From positions 1-8,649 of the forward strand of contig DRQB01000180.1 in NCBI GenBank assembly GCA_011330645.1: 8,649 bases of DNA, given 5' to 3'. The position numbers and the translations under genes were made by a program. This document shows positions 1-6,510 of this stretch, one piece after another. Each line of letters begins with the position of its first letter. The first letter of the stretch is position 1. This stretch comes from Campylobacterota bacterium (GTDB lineage Bacteria > Campylobacterota > Campylobacteria > Campylobacterales > Sulfurovaceae). The notes beneath the pieces are model-generated. The model had not been told where the DNA came from. It made no database searches and saw nothing but the letters and a program-made list of their open reading frames with translations.

Positions 1-439
1 CATGCCTGAGTACAGCAAAGAGAAACTTACCAACTTACTACTCGCTAGAATACAAAAAGAGAGTGAAAAACCCATAGGATTATGGCTGCAAGGTGTTCTA
101 AACAAAAAGCTCATAGCTATCATTTTAGAGCAGTCAAAGAGTAGGGTGAAAATAGAAAAAGAACTAAACAGAAAAGAGATAAACAAACTCGTACACACCA
201 TCAAAAACCTTAAACTCAGCGTCAATGACACCAAAGGCTTCAAAGGTGCGGAAGTAGCCACAGGAGGCATAGACACCAGCGAAGTAAACCCACAAACCAT
301 GGAGTCAAAACTCGTAGACAATCTTTTCTTTGCAGGAGAGATACTTGATGTGGATGGCGACAGGGGAGGGTTTAATTTTCATTGGGCTTGGGTGACTGGG
401 TTGAAGATAAATCATAACAAAGGAAACTGCATAATATGA
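1..439 (+). CDS. HI0933/YhiN (BaiN)-family FAD-dependent oxidoreductase, C-terminal part only
   Basis: This is the C-terminal 145 residues of a flavoprotein whose beginning lies left of the window; the ATG at position 2 is probably an internal methionine, since the family is normally about 400 residues. The family signature is clear near the end: a GGI block, then NPQTMESK, then FAGEILDVDG followed by GGFNFHWAW and a glycine, which is the conserved C-terminal strand that closes the FAD site in the HI0933/YhiN group. The N-terminal dinucleotide-binding GxGxxG motif is outside the window. Members are cytosolic flavoproteins annotated as NAD(P)/FAD-dependent or aminoacetone oxidases; the substrate is generally unknown and cannot be told here. 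The stop codon overlaps the start of the next gene (ATGA, 436-439), so the two are probably co-transcribed and translationally coupled. Family assignment is secure; the physiological role is not. Confidence 0.85.
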   Translation, partial: MPEYSKEKLTNLLLARIQKESEKPIGLWLQGVLNKKLIAIILEQSKSRVKIEKELNRKEINKLVHTIKNLKLSVNDTKGFKGAEVATGGIDTSEVNPQTMESKLVDNLFFAGEILDVDGDRGGFNFHWAWVTGLKINHNKGNCII

Positions 440-645
440 AAAATTTTGGGTACATACTCCTTGCTATAATTTTAATACTTGAAGCTTATATTATATACAC
501 TACTGGAACATTCCAATATAAAGGTATGTATAAAGAACTTGCCAATCCTGAAAAAACAATAATTAGTTTATTATTTATGATTCTAGCATTTGGAATATTT
601 TATTTACTTTTTAAATATAGAAATTCTAATGAATCTGAAAAATAG
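436..645 (+). CDS. Small two-helix membrane protein of unknown function
   Basis: I do not recognise this 69-residue protein. Two hydrophobic stretches are visible, at about residues 4-23 (ILLAIILILEAYIIY region) and 42-61 (TIISLLFMILAFGIFYLLF region). They are joined by a short polar loop containing YKGMYKELANPEK, and the protein ends in a charged tail (KYRNSNESEK). The simplest topology is a hairpin in the inner membrane with the positive tail in the cytoplasm. Its ATG overlaps the TGA of the upstream flavoprotein gene and is preceded by AAAGGA about 11 bases upstream, which argues that it is really translated, by coupling. A nine-G tract and a REP-like hairpin follow its stop codon. The composition is very AT-rich. 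No function can be assigned. Confidence 0.6.
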   Translation: MKNFGYILLAIILILEAYIIYTTGTFQYKGMYKELANPEKTIISLLFMILAFGIFYLLFKYRNSNESEK

Positions 646-673
646 TCTTTTAGTTTGCTGTAGATTTGGTTGA

Positions 674-682
674 GGGGGGGGG
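674..682 (+). repeat. Poly-G tract of nine bases
   Basis: An uninterrupted run of nine G lies 28 bases after the stop of the small membrane-protein gene, just before the first REP-like hairpin. Long G runs are rare by chance in an AT-rich genome, and in epsilonproteobacteria they are known hot spots of slipped-strand length change. This one is not inside any open reading frame I can support, so an effect on translation is not evident. Confidence 0.7.
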
Positions 683-686
683 TGCT

Positions 687-712
687 GTAGGGTGTTGTGC
701 CCTCACAACACC
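687..712 (+). repeat. REP-like hairpin with GTAG foot, copy 1
   Basis: The tetranucleotide GTAG (687-690) is followed directly by GGTGTTGTG, loop CCCT and CACAACACC, a perfect 9-bp stem with a four-base loop. It lies 41 bases after the stop of the preceding plus-strand gene and points in the same direction. It matches the other two copies at 760-785 and 2707-2732 except for one base pair at the top of the stem, G-C here and A-T there. A GTAG foot before an imperfect or perfect hairpin is the hallmark of REP elements mobilised by RAYT (TnpA-REP) transposases. No T run follows, so it is not a standard intrinsic terminator. Confidence 0.8.
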
Positions 713-759
713 GCTAGTTGGCATACAATAAAAATTTAAAATTGTTATTTGAATATTGT

Positions 760-785
760 GGTGTTGTAAGGGTACAACACCCTAC
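760..785 (-). repeat. REP-like hairpin with GTAG foot, copy 2
   Basis: Read on the minus strand this is GTAG (785-782) followed by GGTGTTGTA, loop CCCT and TACAACACC (stem 760-781). It is identical to copy 3 and inverted relative to copy 1, from which 47 bases separate it. The GTAG begins three bases after the TAA of typA, in the sense direction of typA, so the hairpin would form at the 3' end of the typA transcript. Confidence 0.85.
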
Positions 786-788
786 GGA

Positions 789-2606
789 TTATTTCGAATT
801 TTTCTTATCTCTTGCTAATCTTTTTCTCACCACTGGATCCAAAGACTTCTTACGAATTCTAATAGACTCTGGTGTAATTTCAACAAGCTCATCATCTTCT
901 ATCCATTCCATCGCAGACTCTAGTGTGATCTGTCTTGGCGTTACAAGTTTAATAGCTTCATCTGCACCAGAAGTTCTCATGTTTGTGAGTGCTTTTCCTT
1001 TAAGTGGGTTCACATCTAAGTCACCTGGTCTTGCAGACTCACCGATAACCATACCTGAGTATACTTTGTCTTGTGGCTTAATGAACATAATTCCACGAGA
1101 CTGAAGGTTAAAGATAGAGAAGGCTACGGCTTCACCATCATCCATAGATACCAATGCACCTGGTGTTCTAGACTCAACAGTACCTGAATATGCTCTGTAC
1201 TCTAAGAATGAGTGGTTCATGATACCTTCACCTTTAGTGTCAGTCAAGAACTCTGAACGGAAACCAATAAGTCCACGTGCAGGAATTTCAAATTCAAGTC
1301 TTACTGTACCGTCTGGCATAGGGTTAAGAGAAGTCATGTTCGCTTTTCTTTTTCCTAGTTTTTCAATGGCAACACCTTGGAACTCTTCTGGCACATCTAC
1401 AACTAGGTGCTCAAATGGCTCCATTTTCACACCATTTTCTTCTTTAGTAACAACTTCTGGACGTGCAAGCATAAACTCGAAACCTTCACGTCTCATGTTT
1501 TCTGCCAAAATACCAATTTGAAGTTCACCCCTACCAGAAACTTTGAAAGACGCATCTCCCATAGGTTCCATACGCATAGCGATGTTTGTTTCCATCTCTT
1601 TTTCAAGACGCTCTTTGATTTTGTTTGAAGTCACGTGCTTACCTTCTTGTCCAGCCAAAGGTCCGTTGTTTACAGACATAATAACCGATAGTGTAGGCTC
1701 TTCAACGTGCATAGGGTCAAGTGCAACTGGGTTTACAGGGTCACATACTGAGTCACCCACATCAATGTCGTTAAATCCAGCAATAGCAACAATATCTCCA
1801 GCCTCTGCTTCATCGATATCGATACGCTCAAGCCCTTTAAATCCGATAAGTTTAGAAACTCTTGATTTAGACTTAGAACCATCTGCTTTTACAAGAAGGT
1901 ACTCATCACCTTTTTTCACTTTACCGTTAAAGATACGTGTAATACCGATACGTCCAACAAAGTTGTCAGAGTCAAGTGTAAATACTTGTGCTTGTGTGTC
2001 TGCATCTGGTGAACCTACAGGGTAAGGTACTTTTGTCAAGATAGCTTCAAAAAGTGGCGTCATATCTTTACTTTCGTCTTCCATTTCCCATTTTGCATAT
2101 CCATCACGTGCTGCTGCATAAAGTACTGGGAATTCAAGTTGGTCTTCGTTTGCATCAAGTGCTACTAGAAGGTCAAATACTTCGTCCATAACTCTGTCTG
2201 GCTCTGCACCGTCTTTATCGATTTTGTTGATAACAACTACGGGGATAAGACCAAAAGCAATCGCTTTTTTCAAAACGAATTTAGTTTGAGGCATAACACC
2301 CTCTTGTGCATCAACAAGAAGAAGTACACCATCTACCATTTTAAGCACACGCTCAACTTCACCACCAAAATCGGCGTGACCTGGAGTATCGATGATGTTA
2401 ATCTTGTGATCACCATAGGTAATAGCAGTGTTTTTAGAAAGAATGGTAATTCCTCTTTCTTTTTCGATAGCATCAGAGTCCATCGCTCTCTCTTCTACCT
2501 CTTGGTGTGCTTCGAAAGTTCCTGATTGTTGGAGAAGTTCGTCTACGAGTGTTGTTTTACCGTGGTCAACGTGCGCGATAACGGCAATGTTTTTAATTTT
2601 TTGCAT
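789..2606 (-). CDS. typA: Ribosome-associated translational GTPase TypA/BipA
   Basis: This 605-residue protein is full length (E. coli BipA has 607). It is a cytosolic GTPase of the EF-G/LepA class that binds the ribosome and supports 50S assembly and growth under stress or cold. Its G motifs are all present: AHVDHGKT at 11-18, RGITI at 51-55, DTPGH at 73-77, NKID at 127-130 and AARDG at 165-169. Domain II follows at about 200-290, the EF-G-like domains III and V at about 305-480, and the TypA-specific C-terminal domain fills the remainder in place of EF-G domain IV. The start is supported by AGGAAA (2616-2611) five bases before the ATG. It lies 122 bases downstream of dgt on the same strand and has its own candidate promoter, so it may be transcribed both alone and with dgt. 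A REP-like hairpin starts three bases after the stop. Nothing in the protein looks abnormal. Confidence 0.98.
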   Translation of the reverse strand: MQKIKNIAVIAHVDHGKTTLVDELLQQSGTFEAHQEVEERAMDSDAIEKERGITILSKNTAITYGDHKINIIDTPGHADFGGEVERVLKMVDGVLLLVDAQEGVMPQTKFVLKKAIAFGLIPVVVINKIDKDGAEPDRVMDEVFDLLVALDANEDQLEFPVLYAAARDGYAKWEMEDESKDMTPLFEAILTKVPYPVGSPDADTQAQVFTLDSDNFVGRIGITRIFNGKVKKGDEYLLVKADGSKSKSRVSKLIGFKGLERIDIDEAEAGDIVAIAGFNDIDVGDSVCDPVNPVALDPMHVEEPTLSVIMSVNNGPLAGQEGKHVTSNKIKERLEKEMETNIAMRMEPMGDASFKVSGRGELQIGILAENMRREGFEFMLARPEVVTKEENGVKMEPFEHLVVDVPEEFQGVAIEKLGKRKANMTSLNPMPDGTVRLEFEIPARGLIGFRSEFLTDTKGEGIMNHSFLEYRAYSGTVESRTPGALVSMDDGEAVAFSIFNLQSRGIMFIKPQDKVYSGMVIGESARPGDLDVNPLKGKALTNMRTSGADEAIKLVTPRQITLESAMEWIEDDELVEITPESIRIRKKSLDPVVRKRLARDKKNSK

Positions 2607-2650
2607 AATATTTCCTGAAATTAAGGGATGAACCTTATAAATTTGCGCGA

Positions 2651-2656
2651 ATTATA
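2651..2656 (-). promoter_or_regulatory. Candidate -10 box for typA
   Basis: On the minus strand TATAAT (2656-2651), preceded by GGG, lies 44 bases upstream of the typA start codon, which would give a leader of roughly 38 bases. No convincing -35 hexamer is seen at the usual distance, as is common for epsilonproteobacterial sigma-70 promoters. The leader contains a small 5-bp hairpin (TAAGG/CCTTA, 2622-2637) of doubtful meaning. Assignment is by sequence match only. Confidence 0.5.
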
Positions 2657-2706
2657 CCCAAAACTTACTATAGTATAGATTTTTCTTATGTTTTGTATAT
2701 TTTTTT

Positions 2707-2732
2707 GGTGTTGTAAGGGTACAACACCCTAC
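2707..2732 (-). repeat. REP-like hairpin with GTAG foot, copy 3, overlapping the dgt stop codon
   Basis: On the minus strand GTAG (2732-2729) is followed by the 9-bp stem GGTGTTGTA / TACAACACC with loop CCCT, identical over 26 bases to copy 2. The TAG inside GTAG is the in-frame stop codon of dgt, so the repeat abuts and terminates that gene. Seven A residues follow the stem on the minus strand rather than a T run, so factor-independent termination of dgt is not predicted. Confidence 0.85.
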
Positions 2733-3832
2733 AAGGACAACCCATAAATTTCATGGTAGGTTTTCATCGCATAGCGGTCTGTCATAGCGGCGATATAGTC
2801 TGCGATGACACGCTCAACTTTACGTGTCTCAAACAGCTCTTTTTGGTGTGGGGGCAAAAGGTCATTGTCATCTCTAAAAGCTTTGTAGAGACCTTTGATA
2901 CACTGTTTTCCTGCGTACATTTTTCTAGCTATCTTTTCATGTTTATAAAGTTTTTTGAGCAAAAGTTTTTTAAGCACTTTAAGCTGGGTGGCTGTCTCTT
3001 TTGAAAAACCAACAGGGAGCTTTTCTTTTGCATCTAATGTAACACAAATAGGATTTGACTGACGATATTTTTTGGCACCCTCTTTAGAATTTTCTATAAA
3101 ATCTTCCACAAGCAGCTTAATAAGCCCCGCCACAAAACGATGACGGTAAAGTTTTTCACCTCTATGCACACCTTCACGTTGTACCATCTCGTCAACTCGT
3201 AAACAAAGCGGATCTTGAAGCAGGTCATCAAAGGTGATGAGTCCGTACTTGATACCATCATCAATATCATGAGACGTATAGGCTATCTCATCGGCATGGT
3301 CAACTACCATGGCTTCTAGGCTAGGGTGTTTGTCTAAATTAAAACGCTCATCTAGTTCTTCTAAAAAAGGTTTTTTGTAAGGATAAGAGTGTTTCATCAC
3401 ACCTTCTAACGTAGCAAAGGTGAGATTAAGCCCATCAAAGTTTTTGTAGCGTTTTTCCAGTTTGGTCAGTACTCTAAAGGACTGAAAATTATGCTCAAAC
3501 CCTAAAGCTCTACCGTCGGCTTTAAGTTGTCTGTCAAGCTCATCTCCACCTACATGTCCAAAAGGGGTATGTCCCAAGTCATGAGAGAGCGCGATGACTT
3601 CTGCCAGGGTTTCGTTAAGTTCCAACATACGTGAAAGCGTACGTCCTATTTGGGAAACTTCAAGTGAATGAGTAAGGCGTGTGCGAAAGTAGTCGCCCTC
3701 GTGATTGAGAAAAACCTGTGTCTTATACTCCAAACGTCTAAATGATGAACAGTGTAGCACTCTGTCTCGGTCTCTTGCATAAGGGTCTCTAAAATCTTCT
3801 TCAAAACCAAAAAAACGTTCATTGGGTTGCAT
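2729..3832 (-). CDS. dgt: dGTP triphosphohydrolase-like HD-domain protein
   Basis: This 367-residue cytosolic protein belongs to the dNTP triphosphohydrolase family, which cleaves a deoxynucleoside triphosphate (classically dGTP) to the deoxynucleoside and tripolyphosphate, trimming dNTP pools. The HD-domain metal ligands are visible: H55 in RLTHSLEV, the H84-D85 pair in ALSHDLGHTPFGH, and D181 in HADEIAYTSHD. The N-terminal RDPYARDRDRVLHCSSFRRLEYKTQV segment is typical of the family. The length fits the shorter dGTPase-like subgroup rather than the roughly 500-residue E. coli Dgt, so substrate preference is uncertain. The ATG is preceded by AAAGG with six bases between. It is divergent from thyX, which fits a shared theme of nucleotide supply. 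Its stop codon is supplied by a REP-like repeat. Confidence 0.93.
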   Translation of the reverse strand: MQPNERFFGFEEDFRDPYARDRDRVLHCSSFRRLEYKTQVFLNHEGDYFRTRLTHSLEVSQIGRTLSRMLELNETLAEVIALSHDLGHTPFGHVGGDELDRQLKADGRALGFEHNFQSFRVLTKLEKRYKNFDGLNLTFATLEGVMKHSYPYKKPFLEELDERFNLDKHPSLEAMVVDHADEIAYTSHDIDDGIKYGLITFDDLLQDPLCLRVDEMVQREGVHRGEKLYRHRFVAGLIKLLVEDFIENSKEGAKKYRQSNPICVTLDAKEKLPVGFSKETATQLKVLKKLLLKKLYKHEKIARKMYAGKQCIKGLYKAFRDDNDLLPPHQKELFETRKVERVIADYIAAMTDRYAMKTYHEIYGLSL

Positions 3833-3851
3833 TGTATGCCTTTAGTAAATA

Positions 3852-3869
3852 TTGCTATAATTGTAGCAA
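3852..3869. promoter_or_regulatory. Near-palindromic divergent promoter between dgt and thyX
   Basis: The 18 bases TTGCTATAATTGTAGCAA form a palindrome with a single mismatched pair (arms TTGCTA and TAGCAA, core AATT). On the plus strand it contains an extended -10, TG-C-TATAAT (3853-3861), 35 bases before the thyX start. On the minus strand it contains TACAAT (3865-3860), 28 bases before the dgt start. It can be two overlapping back-to-back -10 boxes, an operator, or both. Confidence 0.55.
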
Positions 3870-3896
3870 ATAAACATAGCATGGTAGGTGAGTCAA

Positions 3897-4736
3897 ATGG
3901 AAAAAACAACAATGTACCAGATAGAATACGAAAAACCAAAAGTGACGCTTTTACAAGAGTCTGGACTCGGTGTGGCTGAAATTGCAGCACGTACCTGTTA
4001 TGACTCTTTTGAAAACTCTGAAAATGCTTGTGTCAAACGTGCGATGGAACATTTGGATACAGATGCCATTAACAGCATTGATGATTCTAATTTACTTGCG
4101 AATCTTGCTTGGGTACACCACCATCACTCTATCATAGAACATGCAACCCTTTCATACTTGGTACAAGGTACATCAAGAGGGGTACTTCAAGAACATGCAC
4201 GCCATAGACTACAGGCTATTTCTGTACGTTCAACACGTTACACTATGTCTTCAGTGATTAATGCTTTTGTTGCTTCGCTTGAAAGTGAAAATGGCTTTGC
4301 CTTCTTTTTAGAAAAAGTACTTGGACTCCATCTGTTTGTCGTTACAGATAAAACATATCTTGCTATTGAAATCAAAGCGATTTATGATAAATTAATGTTT
4401 CAATACCAAAGAGATGCTGATTTTCTTAAAAATGCTGTTGCCAAATCTTCTTTACCTTTTATAGAAGAGTGTAAGGGCGACAGTCAAACCCTCTACAATG
4501 CGTTACAAATGGGTAAGAAAAAAAGAAATGTAGGTGATGGCTTTAAACACATTGTCTCAGATAACTGGAAAGTAGACATGGTCGTTACCTTTAACATTAG
4601 AAGTCTTAAAAACTATTTTGATTTACGTGATTCCGGTGCAGCATGGTTCCAAATACAATGGCTCGCACAGAAAATGAAAGAAGTCACACCTGTAAAATAC
4701 TTGAAACTCATAGACAAAGAGTATAAAAATAGCTAA
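3897..4736 (+). CDS. thyX: Flavin-dependent thymidylate synthase ThyX
   Basis: ThyX makes dTMP from dUMP using FAD, NADPH and methylenetetrahydrofolate, replacing ThyA in many epsilonproteobacteria; it acts as a cytosolic homotetramer. The family motif RHRX7SXR is exact: R102-H103-R104, then S112 and R114 in HARHRLQAISVRSTRYT. The upstream HHHHSIIEHATLSY segment (74-87) and the C-terminal TFNIRSLKNYFDLRDSGAAWFQI region (231-253) also match the family. Numbering uses the ATG at 3897, which has AGGTGAG (3886-3892) four bases upstream; a GTG at 3888 in frame would fall inside that ribosome site and is less likely. At 279 residues it is longer than the common 200-250-residue form, the extra length lying around residues 122-200. 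It is divergent from dgt across a palindromic promoter, and the L,D-transpeptidase gene follows after 37 bases. Confidence 0.93.
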   Translation: MEKTTMYQIEYEKPKVTLLQESGLGVAEIAARTCYDSFENSENACVKRAMEHLDTDAINSIDDSNLLANLAWVHHHHSIIEHATLSYLVQGTSRGVLQEHARHRLQAISVRSTRYTMSSVINAFVASLESENGFAFFLEKVLGLHLFVVTDKTYLAIEIKAIYDKLMFQYQRDADFLKNAVAKSSLPFIEECKGDSQTLYNALQMGKKKRNVGDGFKHIVSDNWKVDMVVTFNIRSLKNYFDLRDSGAAWFQIQWLAQKMKEVTPVKYLKLIDKEYKNS

Positions 4737-4769
4737 GCCAACTATTACCTCCAAGGAAAATAACTTAGC

Positions 4770-4775
4770 TATAAT
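4770..4775 (+). promoter_or_regulatory. Candidate -10 box overlapping the first ATG of the L,D-transpeptidase gene
   Basis: AGC-TATAAT (4767-4775) closely resembles the GCTATAAT of the thyX promoter and the GCTAAAAT boxes upstream of dnaA. If it is a working -10, transcription would start near 4782, downstream of the ATG at 4774, and that ATG could not be used from this transcript. A read-through transcript from thyX could still use it. Confidence 0.4.
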
Positions 4776-6510
4776 GACAAAAAATATTTGGGGAAATACT
4801 TTGCACACTTTAAAAACATTTTTTTTCATACTTCTTATACAAACGGGGCTTGCTGCCCAAGTACTTAGTTTAGAAAATATCTCTATCAATATTGAAAATA
4901 CACTCCAAACCCGTTTAAAGGGTAAAAATAAAAATATTGTACACAATATTTATGCACAAACAGCCTATAAACCTGTATGGATTGGTCAAGATAATCAAGC
5001 AAAGATGAGTCAACTTATAGATGCACTTAAAGACCCTTTGTTTAATTATAAAAATAAATCTTTTGACCAAAAAGCGATAAGACGACTTTTCTTCCAACTT
5101 GATAATGGAGAAATCACTCCCTCAAAAAAAGCAGCTGTCTATGCAAGACTTGATGTGATGCTTTCTAACTCATTTGTACGCTTGGTTCGCTTTATAGTGC
5201 AAGGAGATGTTGATTGGGGATTGGTACAAAAAAAACTCAAAGGACTTGAAAAAAGTGATGATATTACAGCACGATGGGAAATGACACCTAAAAGTTTTCC
5301 CAATGCCAATGACGTTGCCTCTGCTGCAATCAATGGTAATATACGTGACTACTTAACTTCTCTCATCCCAATGGAAAAACGCTATAGAAAACTTGTAAAA
5401 CTTTTAAAAAATTATCGTATCATGAATAAATTTCCAAAGATACCTTACAGTAATAAGATATACAAACTTGGTGACAGCAATAGCCGTATTGAGATGATTA
5501 AAAAACGTCTGCAAATTTCTGGAGATTACCCAAGAAATGCACCTATTGACTCTAAGTTTGACCCAGCATTAAGACAAGCTGTACTTACCTATCAGAAACG
5601 TTATTTGCTAAAGATTACTGGTACTATTGATAAAACAATGACATATTATTTAAATCAACCTGCGAAAAAAAATATACAGGCGATTATGACCAATTTGGAT
5701 AAAACAAAACTCTATCCTAAATCTTTTGAAGAAGAGTATGTTGAAGTGAATATTCCTGATTTTAATCTTAGATATTATCAAGATGGGGTTCAACTTATAA
5801 AAATGGGTTTAGTAGTAGGGCGTATAGACAGACCTACACCACTTTTTTCAAATGCGATTCGCTATATGGTACTTAATCCTACATGGACAATACCTGATAA
5901 CCTTATTAAAAGGGATTTGATACATGTATTAAGAGAAAATCCTATGTATTTAGAAGAAAATAATATCCATGTTTTTTCTGGAAATAAAGAGATTCAAATC
6001 ACACAAGAGATGCTTGACCCCTATGAAACAAGTAAAAAACGTGTACCTTACCGTTTTGTACAATTCCCCGGTGATAATAATGCCCTTGGACGTATAAAAT
6101 TTATGTTTCCAAATAAATATGCTGTTTATTTGCATGATACTGATAATAAATCACTACTTTCACGTCGATACAAAATCTATAGTTCTGGATGTATGCGTGT
6201 AGAAAAACCTTTTGACCTTATGAATATACTTCTTGAACATGCCAAAGGGTCTTACTCACAAAGTGATATAGAAGAGATACTTGCAAGCAATGAACCTACT
6301 ACTATTAAACTTTCAAAGGCTATTCCTGTACATATACTCTATTTTACAGTCTATGAAGAAGATGGCTTAGCCTACTTTAAAAATGATATCTATCTTTACG
6401 ATAAAATCATAGAAGAATCCGTACAAGGACATAAAAAACCTACTTTTAGTATTCCTAAAAACCGTATGATTTCTGTAAAAAAACAGGGGACTAAACCTTT
6501 AGCAAATTAA
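4774..6510 (+). CDS. Exported YcbB-like murein L,D-transpeptidase
   Basis: This 578-residue protein matches the large YcbB/LdtD class, periplasmic enzymes that form 3-3 crosslinks in peptidoglycan. A signal peptide is visible (HTLKTFFFILLIQTGLAAQ, cleavage near residues 28-29). A helical scaffold region follows, then a peptidoglycan-binding domain at about 228-295 (YKLGDSNSRIEMIKKRL to the LTYQKRY repeat). The catalytic YkuD domain is at about 322-490. It carries the class signature NPTWTIPD (368-375), H454 in YLHD, and the active-site SSGCMRV with C473 as nucleophile and R475. The ATG at 4774 has no good ribosome site at normal spacing (AAGGA is 16 bases away). A TTG at 4801 has GGGGA six bases upstream and would still give a complete signal peptide, so the true start may be there. 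Its TAA shares bases with the ruvC stop codon. A carboxypeptidase role cannot be excluded. Confidence 0.9.
   Translation: MTKNIWGNTLHTLKTFFFILLIQTGLAAQVLSLENISINIENTLQTRLKGKNKNIVHNIYAQTAYKPVWIGQDNQAKMSQLIDALKDPLFNYKNKSFDQKAIRRLFFQLDNGEITPSKKAAVYARLDVMLSNSFVRLVRFIVQGDVDWGLVQKKLKGLEKSDDITARWEMTPKSFPNANDVASAAINGNIRDYLTSLIPMEKRYRKLVKLLKNYRIMNKFPKIPYSNKIYKLGDSNSRIEMIKKRLQISGDYPRNAPIDSKFDPALRQAVLTYQKRYLLKITGTIDKTMTYYLNQPAKKNIQAIMTNLDKTKLYPKSFEEEYVEVNIPDFNLRYYQDGVQLIKMGLVVGRIDRPTPLFSNAIRYMVLNPTWTIPDNLIKRDLIHVLRENPMYLEENNIHVFSGNKEIQITQEMLDPYETSKKRVPYRFVQFPGDNNALGRIKFMFPNKYAVYLHDTDNKSLLSRRYKIYSSGCMRVEKPFDLMNILLEHAKGSYSQSDIEEILASNEPTTIKLSKAIPVHILYFTVYEEDGLAYFKNDIYLYDKIIEESVQGHKKPTFSIPKNRMISVKKQGTKPLAN

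Noticed and set aside
687..785. The repeated hairpins as a CRISPR array or tandem satellite
   Set aside because: Only two copies here in inverted orientation and a third almost 2 kb away; there is no regular spacing and no spacers or cas genes.
718..1104. 128-residue plus-strand reading frame, and the frames at 1219-1521, 1407-1628, 1543-2025, 2286-2525 and 2428-2631
   Set aside because: All lie antisense within typA, which has complete family motifs; they have serine-rich or low-complexity translations and no ribosome sites, so they are shadow frames.
2622..2637. Small inverted repeat TAAGG/CCTTA in the typA leader as a riboswitch or attenuator
   Set aside because: Only five pairs with a six-base loop and no alternative structure; it is within what chance gives in AT-rich DNA.
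3646..3990. 114-residue minus-strand frame crossing the dgt start and thyX start, and the plus-strand frame 2753-3004
   Set aside because: They overlap dgt and the divergent promoter out of frame, and their products show no recognisable features.
4623..5333. Minus-strand frames at 4623-4946, 4915-5097 and 5139-5333, and another at 5950-6135
   Set aside because: They are antisense to thyX and the L,D-transpeptidase gene, both clearly real, and have no supporting start signals.
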